This document shows, piece after piece, positions 6,492-10,363 of a stretch of 10,363 bases of DNA; position 1 is the stretch's first letter, and each line of letters opens with the position of its first letter. This stretch comes from JAWLFI01 sp041685645 (GTDB taxonomy: Bacteria > Bacteroidota > Bacteroidia > Chitinophagales > Saprospiraceae). The notes beneath the pieces were generated by a model. It saw only the letters and a program-made list of their open reading frames with translations, made no database searches and was not told the origin of the DNA. The stretch covers positions 1-10,363 of the forward strand of contig JAWLFI010000096.1 of assembly GCA_041685645.1 (NCBI GenBank), read 5' to 3'. A program made the translations under genes and the position numbers.

Positions 6492-7742
6492 CTATGATCG
6501 AATAGCGACTACAGGATCCAGACGGGAGGCTCTAATGGCGGGAATTAGTCCGGAAAGTACGCCAATAATAATGGACAAGCTCAAACCGAGAACAATATTT
6601 TTCCAGGCCAGGAAGAATTCGAAAGTCAAAAATTGGTTGAGCAACAAGAAGACGCCAAACACCAGCAATAGTCCCAATCCGCCGCCGATGATACAAAGCA
6701 CAATAGACTCGATGAGAAATTCCAGCAATATGATTACGCGCTTTGCCCCCAGTGCTTTTTTGATGCCGATCATCGAAGTGCGCTCTTTGACAGAGACAAA
6801 CATAATATTCGCCACGCTAAACATCCCCACCAAAATCGCAAAGAGCCCGATAAAAATCCCCGCTGCATTCAACACGCCAAAAAAGCCCTGTAGGGCATCC
6901 GCCACCATCGTTAGTTCATTCAATACAAAATTATTTTCCTCATTGGGTTGGATGCGTCGACCCGCTCGTAAAGCAGAAATAATATCTCCCTTCAAATCCT
7001 CCATTTCCGTATCGACATGCATAGGTTTCACGGTCAGATTACTGGAAAAGCTGCGACTGTTTTGGTTTAGAATCTTTTGGGCTGTATTGTAATTGATAAT
7101 CACCGCCCGATCCAGGGGGAATACATTGATCAGGGACTCCCCTTCTTCCTCCAATACACCAATCACCTGAAACTTCCTCCCCATCATCTTAATCACGCGA
7201 CCCGTGGGATCTAAATCCGCGAATAAATTTTCCTTCACCTCATAACCCAAAATAATTTGATTCTTGCCCAAGGCGTATTCCGAAGGAGTGAAATACCGAC
7301 CCGATGAAAAGGTGAGATTATAAATTTTGTCGTATTCAAAGGTTACCGCAGCCATGAATAATCCCTGCACACTGGAATTGCGATATTTTAACGTTTTGCC
7401 GGGCAAAAACTGGGCAAATGAGGTGATGGCCTCACCATCTAGTCGCTTCTTGAGAAATTGATAATCGTCGTGATCGGGCTGTGGCCACTTGATATACTTC
7501 CAATAATTCCTTCCCGGATCTTCATTCCAGGGTCGCTTATCGACATATATAACATCATTGCCCAATTTATCGAAACTCTCCACAATACTTTTCTCCAGAG
7601 AATCGACCACACTCAATACAGCAATAATGCAGAAAATACCAATGCAAATGCCCAGAAGAGATAAAAAAGACCTCAACTTATTGGAATATAATTCCTGAAT
7701 GGCCTGCAAAAAGCTCTCTCCAACCAGTCGGGTCCACATCAT
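6492..7742 (-). CDS. FtsX/MacB-type ABC transporter permease
   Basis: This 416-aa inner-membrane permease has the MacB_PCD plus FtsX layout: a cytoplasmic N-terminal helix (LVGESFLQAIQELYSNKLRSFLSLLGI), TM1 at about 24-46, a large extracytoplasmic domain at about 47-285, and three C-terminal membrane segments at about 291-316, 337-368 and 382-403. The coupling segment SVKERTSMIGIKKALGAKR (317-335) between TM2 and TM3 and the terminal PAIRASRLDPVVAIRS are hallmarks of the family. Such proteins pair with a LolD/MacB-type ATPase and act mechanically across the envelope (efflux, lipoprotein release or signalling). No ATPase gene is in the window, so the substrate cannot be assigned. An adjacent ATG at 7739 is an equally possible start. 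It is convergent with rplT and divergent from queA. Confidence 0.93.
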   Translation of the reverse strand: MMWTRLVGESFLQAIQELYSNKLRSFLSLLGICIGIFCIIAVLSVVDSLEKSIVESFDKLGNDVIYVDKRPWNEDPGRNYWKYIKWPQPDHDDYQFLKKRLDGEAITSFAQFLPGKTLKYRNSSVQGLFMAAVTFEYDKIYNLTFSSGRYFTPSEYALGKNQIILGYEVKENLFADLDPTGRVIKMMGRKFQVIGVLEEEGESLINVFPLDRAVIINYNTAQKILNQNSRSFSSNLTVKPMHVDTEMEDLKGDIISALRAGRRIQPNEENNFVLNELTMVADALQGFFGVLNAAGIFIGLFAILVGMFSVANIMFVSVKERTSMIGIKKALGAKRVIILLEFLIESIVLCIIGGGLGLLLVFGVFLLLNQFLTFEFFLAWKNIVLGLSLSIIIGVLSGLIPAIRASRLDPVVAIRS

Positions 7743-7857
7743 AATGATAAATTACTTCGTTCGTTTAGTAAGAGTGGAAAGAAACGCAAAGAATCCTTAC
7801 TGTTAGATATTTATCGACAACTACCCCGAATCTATGGATAAATCTTCTGCATTTTGT

Positions 7858-7865
7858 TATTTTTG
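7858..7865 (+). promoter_or_regulatory. -7 element, probable queA promoter
   Basis: TATTTTTG is an exact TAnnTTTG match 36 bases before the queA ATG, in the divergent gap from the permease. There is no clear TTG at -33 (TATGG lies near the right place). Confidence 0.45.
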
Positions 7866-7901
7866 CAACCTTATTCAATGCAAGTCCGAAAAGAACCATA
7901 A

Positions 7902-8966
7902 ATGAGAACGAAATTATCGCAGTTTAAATTTGATCTCCCGAAGAAGCTAATCGCCCAGTATCCCTCTGAACACAGAGATGAAGCGCGCTTGATGGTCGTA
8001 CACAAAGACACGGGGAAAATTGAGCACAAAGTCTTCAAAGACATCCTCGAGTATTTTGACGAAGGAGATAGCTTTGTATTCAACAACACCAAAGTTTTTC
8101 CCGCCCGACTATTTGGGCGCAAGGAAAAAACAGGGGCAAAAATAGAAGTCTTTCTCTTGCGCGAGCTGAATGAAGAAATGTTCCTGTGGGATGTCCTCGT
8201 GGATCCGGCGCGAAAAATAAGAGTGGGCAACAAACTGTACTTTTCAGACGAAAAAGGCAACGATCTTCTCGTTGCCGAAGTGGTTGACAATACGACTTCC
8301 CGGGGGCGCACCATACGCTTTTTCTACGAAGGAGAAAATGAGGATTTCAAGGAAACGCTTTACTCTTTAGGCAATACCCCACTGCCTAAATACATCAACC
8401 GACAAGTTGAAGATATAGATGTACAGAGATATCAGACCCTTTATGCCTCGGAAGTTGGCGCGGTAGCAGCGCCCACGGCGGGACTCCACTTTAGCGAGCA
8501 TTTATTGAAGCGCCTGGAAATCAAAGGTATTGATTTTTCCAATGTTACTCTCCACGTGGGGCTGGGTACATTTAACGATATAGAAGTCGAGGACTTATCC
8601 AAGCACAAGATGGAAGCGGAATACTTCAAAATCACTCAAAAAGAAGCTGAAATCGTCAATCGATCAAAAATGAGTGGTCATAAGGTTTGCGCTGTAGGTA
8701 CCACCTCTATGCGGTCCATTGAATCTGCCGTTTCTGCCACAAATATGCTGAAAGCCGCAGAAGGATGGACCAATCTTTTCATCTTCCCACCTTATGATTT
8801 CCATATCGCAGATAGCATGGTGACCAACTTCCACTTGCCCAAAAGTAGTTTAGTCATTATGGTGGCAGCCTTTGGCGGCTATGATTTGATTATGGATGCC
8901 TATCAGGAAGCCATAAAAGAGGAGTACCGCTTTTATAGCTATGGTGACGCCATGCTGATCATATAG
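7902..8966 (+). CDS. queA: S-adenosylmethionine:tRNA ribosyltransferase-isomerase
   Basis: QueA transfers and isomerises the ribosyl moiety of SAM onto 7-aminomethyl-7-deazaguanine at wobble position 34 of GUN-anticodon tRNAs, making epoxyqueuosine. The 354-aa length is normal. Signature blocks appear in order: RDEARLMV (25-32), FVFNNTKVFPARL (58-70), NTPLPKYI (158-165), RYQTLYASEVGAVAAPTAGLHF (176-197), VTLHVGLGTF (215-224), VCAVGTTSMRSIES (262-275) and TNFHLPKSSL (308-317). The reading frame ends in tandem TAG codons. It is divergent from the permease and about 130 bp from the next gene, which has its own promoter, so it is likely monocistronic. I saw no preQ1 riboswitch-like structure in the leader. 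Confidence 0.97.
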   Translation: MRTKLSQFKFDLPKKLIAQYPSEHRDEARLMVVHKDTGKIEHKVFKDILEYFDEGDSFVFNNTKVFPARLFGRKEKTGAKIEVFLLRELNEEMFLWDVLVDPARKIRVGNKLYFSDEKGNDLLVAEVVDNTTSRGRTIRFFYEGENEDFKETLYSLGNTPLPKYINRQVEDIDVQRYQTLYASEVGAVAAPTAGLHFSEHLLKRLEIKGIDFSNVTLHVGLGTFNDIEVEDLSKHKMEAEYFKITQKEAEIVNRSKMSGHKVCAVGTTSMRSIESAVSATNMLKAAEGWTNLFIFPPYDFHIADSMVTNFHLPKSSLVIMVAAFGGYDLIMDAYQEAIKEEYRFYSYGDAMLII

Positions 8967-8982
8967 TAGCAGAATTGGGGAA

Positions 8983-9008
8983 GAAAATATCACAAAAAAT
9001 ATATTTTC
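8983..9008. terminator. Weak A/T-rich hairpin after queA
   Basis: GAAAATAT (8983-8990) pairs exactly with ATATTTTC (9001-9008) around a 10-base loop, 16 bases after the queA stop. An alternative pairing ATCAC/GTGAT overlaps it. There is no T tract, so a terminator role is only possible. Confidence 0.3.
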
Positions 9009-9029
9009 GTGATTCTTTCTACAGATAAC

Positions 9030-9059
9030 TTGCACAGATACTATATTTTTTTACTTTTG
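9030..9059 (+). promoter_or_regulatory. Bacteroidota-type promoter for the DUF2795-cmk unit
   Basis: TTG (9030-9032), a 19-bp spacer and TACTTTTG (9052-9059) match the phylum's promoter consensus exactly. The -7 box lies 38 bases before the DUF2795 ATG. No promoter is seen before cmk, so both genes probably start here. Confidence 0.7.
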
Positions 9060-9097
9060 TCAGGGTACTCACGCGAATCATAAAAAAAAATTATTCT

Positions 9098-9319
9098 ATG
9101 TACTGGACATTAGAACTTGCACATCACTTAGAGGATGCACCCTGGCCGGCAACGAGGGACGAACTTATCGACTATGCGGTTAGGTCAGGTGCCCCTCTGG
9201 AAGTGATTGAGAATCTTCAAGCAATTGAGGATGAGGGGGAAGCCTATGACAGTATGGAAGATATATGGCCGGATTATCCCCGAAAAGACGATTTTCTCTT
9301 TAACGAGGACGAATATTGA
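9098..9319 (+). CDS. Small acidic DUF2795-type protein
   Basis: The 73-aa product has no known biochemical function. The segment MYWTLELAHHLEDAPWPATRDELIDYAVRSGAPLEVIENLQ resembles the small DUF2795 proteins I recall as strongly conserved in Bacteroidota; the PATRDELIDYA-x-R-x-GAP-x-EVIENL part looks like a short helix-turn-helix-like fold. The C-terminal half is very acidic (DEGEAYDSMEDIWPDYPRKDDFLFNEDEY). I count 21 Asp/Glu against 4 Arg/Lys overall. It has no signal peptide or membrane segment, so it is probably cytoplasmic. It has its own good promoter and is followed 57 bp later by cmk, suggesting co-transcription. Its role cannot be inferred from this context. Confidence 0.9.
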   Translation: MYWTLELAHHLEDAPWPATRDELIDYAVRSGAPLEVIENLQAIEDEGEAYDSMEDIWPDYPRKDDFLFNEDEY

Positions 9320-9376
9320 TAAGAGTCTTGTGATGATAGCCACGACCCCAATCTTCCTCAGCTACAGACCTTCCTT

Positions 9377-10054
9377 ATGAAGCATCCTATTATAATTGCC
9401 ATCGATGGTTTTTCCTCTTGCGGGAAAAGCACTCTGGCACGAGATATTTCCAAAGAGTTAGGATATATTTACATAGACTCGGGAGCCATGTATCGAGCTG
9501 TTACCTATTATTTTCTGAAAAATAATATCCAACTGGCCGACTCGGCTGAGGTCCAATCTGCAGTGGAAAAAATCCACTTGCACTTCGAGCACAATAATGG
9601 AAATTCCGAAATCTATCTCAGCGGCGGCAATATTGAATCCAAAATCAGAACCGCTGAAATATCAGAGCGCGTCAGTGACATCGCCGCCTTATCGCCCGTG
9701 CGCCGAAAACTCGTCTCCTTGCAAAGAGAATTTGCAGCCGGCCAGTCCGTCGTTATGGATGGGCGCGATATTGGCACCGTGGTATTTCCCAATGCCACCG
9801 TCAAATTGTTTATTACCGCAGATCTCAATGTCAGAACGCATCGCAGATTTAAAGAACTTCGAGACAGAGGGATCAATATCAAAAAAAGTGAAGTAGAAGA
9901 GAATCTACAACACAGAGACCATATCGACTCCACCAGAGATGACTCTCCCCTTCGAAAAGCCGACGATGCGATTTTGATTGACAACAGTAAAATGAACCAG
10001 AACGAGCAATTACAGTTGGCGCTCCGGCTTATTCGGGAGAAAATAGCCAACTAG
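9377..10054 (+). CDS. cmk: Cytidylate kinase (CMP/dCMP kinase)
   Basis: This 225-aa cytoplasmic NMP kinase phosphorylates CMP and dCMP with ATP, recycling cytidine nucleotides from RNA turnover and lipid synthesis. The P-loop GFSSCGKST (11-19) opens the protein. The CMP-binding motif DSGAMYRAVTYY (34-45), the core DGRDIGTVVFPNA (128-140) and the lid and arginine-rich region RFKELRDRG (157-165) with HRDHIDSTRDDSPLRKADDA (179-198) follow in the expected order. Length matches Cmk (about 220-230 aa). The start MKHPIIIAIDG has only two or three residues before the first strand, as usual. It lies 57 bp after the DUF2795 gene, with no promoter seen between them. The right repeat arm begins 68 bp after its stop. 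Confidence 0.97.
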   Translation: MKHPIIIAIDGFSSCGKSTLARDISKELGYIYIDSGAMYRAVTYYFLKNNIQLADSAEVQSAVEKIHLHFEHNNGNSEIYLSGGNIESKIRTAEISERVSDIAALSPVRRKLVSLQREFAAGQSVVMDGRDIGTVVFPNATVKLFITADLNVRTHRRFKELRDRGINIKKSEVEENLQHRDHIDSTRDDSPLRKADDAILIDNSKMNQNEQLQLALRLIREKIAN

Positions 10055-10122
10055 CCTGGCCTTAGATCGCAAAACCTTTCCAGAGAATACTCTATCCCTT
10101 CAATCCATAATCAATTAGATAT

Positions 10123-10302
10123 TTTGGGCGTGCCCCCTCGCTGGAGCTCGGGGTCGGTCCCCTACGGAGTACCGTGCTCGAGAGGCGTAAAATTTTACGC
10201 CTCTTCTTCGCACCGCACCCCCTGCGGCGGTGCGTCCTCCGGGCACCTCACGCTTGCGCCCTTTGACCGACGAAGCACGGAGTGCGAAGGCAGTCTTTGA
10301 CC
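10123..10302. repeat. Right arm of the 180-bp inverted repeat
   Basis: This is the reverse complement of 1-180, with three differences (10193, 10235 and 10264). It carries a perfect 24-bp palindrome at 10181-10204 (AGAGGCGTAAAA and its complement) and an 8-bp GC stem CGCACCGC/GCGGTGCG at 10209-10216 and 10227-10234. All three inter-arm differences fall outside these stems: one in the palindrome centre, one a base beyond the GC stem, one in the TTTGACCGAC motif. Identity with the left arm is lost at 10122, 68 bp after cmk. No target-site duplication or coding sequence is visible. Confidence 0.93.
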
Positions 10303-10363
10303 GACAAAGCTGCGCACATTGACCAACGAAGCTTTGAAAAAGCGTAGTTGGTGTAGCGTAGTC
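10262..10363. repeat. Recurrent TTTGACCGACGAAGC motifs and terminal hairpin
   Basis: Three related 15-mers occur in one direction: TTTGACCGACGAAGC (10262-10276), TTTGACCGACAAAGC (10296-10310) and ATTGACCAACGAAGC (10318-10332). Their starts are 34 and 22 bp apart. The third opens a hairpin (10322-10352, 12 of 14 positions paired, loop GAA), and AGCGTAGT is repeated directly at 10341-10348 and 10355-10362. The repeat element thus seems to extend past the inverted-repeat arm and the window end. Confidence 0.7.

Noticed and set aside
6361..7092. 243-aa plus-strand open frame
   Set aside because: Most of it lies antisense to the permease, and it has no recognisable domain and a shadow-like composition.
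7743..7901. preQ1 riboswitch before queA
   Set aside because: I could find no small pseudoknot-type hairpin with an A-rich tail. Only a -7 promoter element is visible.
7743..7901. Minus-strand promoter for the permease
   Set aside because: The best -7 candidate (ATTCTTTG on the minus strand) matches only six of eight positions and has no well-spaced TTG.
1..10302. Composite transposon or genomic island bounded by the inverted repeats
   Set aside because: The interior is core housekeeping genes in typical order with no transposase, integrase or target-site duplication. The arms look like dispersed intergenic repeats.
10262..10332. CRISPR-like array
   Set aside because: There are only three 15-bp units at unequal spacing (34 and 22 bp), too short and irregular, and no cas genes are present.

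Overview
The window is an ordinary housekeeping stretch of a Bacteroidota chromosome. Three things point there. Five promoter-like sites match the phylum's TAnnTTTG -7 element, and two of them also have a TTG/TTTG -33 element at N19. Convincing Shine-Dalgarno sequences are absent before the genes. The encoded proteins (a UVR-bearing ClpC, a Bacteroidota-type IF3, a DUF2795 protein) look like Bacteroidota versions. I would guess a Saprospiria- or Chitinophagia-like lineage, but with low confidence. The genes are roughly 40% GC by eye, whereas the flanking repeats are about 66% GC.

Layout from left to right: a GC-rich repeat arm (1-180); then, on the minus strand, tRNA-Lys(TTT) with its own promoter and terminator, and a two-gene unit of a STAS-domain protein and RNase Z (rnz). 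A divergent control region follows (about 1749-2039). On the plus strand come clpC and the translation cluster infC-rpmI-rplT, closed by a 38-bp perfectly palindromic terminator. A gene-free stretch of about 370 bp lies between convergent genes. A minus-strand FtsX/MacB-type ABC permease follows, then plus-strand queA, a small acidic DUF2795 gene and cmk. A second copy of the repeat (10123-10302) sits in inverted orientation, with related repeat sequence continuing to the window end.

Functionally the content is RNA and protein quality control and translation: tRNA 3'-end maturation (rnz beside a tRNA without an encoded CCA), tRNA queuosine modification (queA), initiation factor and ribosomal proteins (infC, rpmI, rplT), the ClpC unfoldase and CMP phosphorylation (cmk). 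Every recognised gene looks intact.

I find no defence system, mobile element machinery or novel gene cassette. The most notable structure is the pair of 180-bp, 98% identical inverted repeats bounding about 9.9 kb. They are probably two copies of a dispersed palindrome-rich intergenic repeat and could in principle allow inversion of the segment. Smaller points are the non-AUG start of infC, a dyad centred on the putative clpC -33 element, and competing hairpins in the rplT leader.
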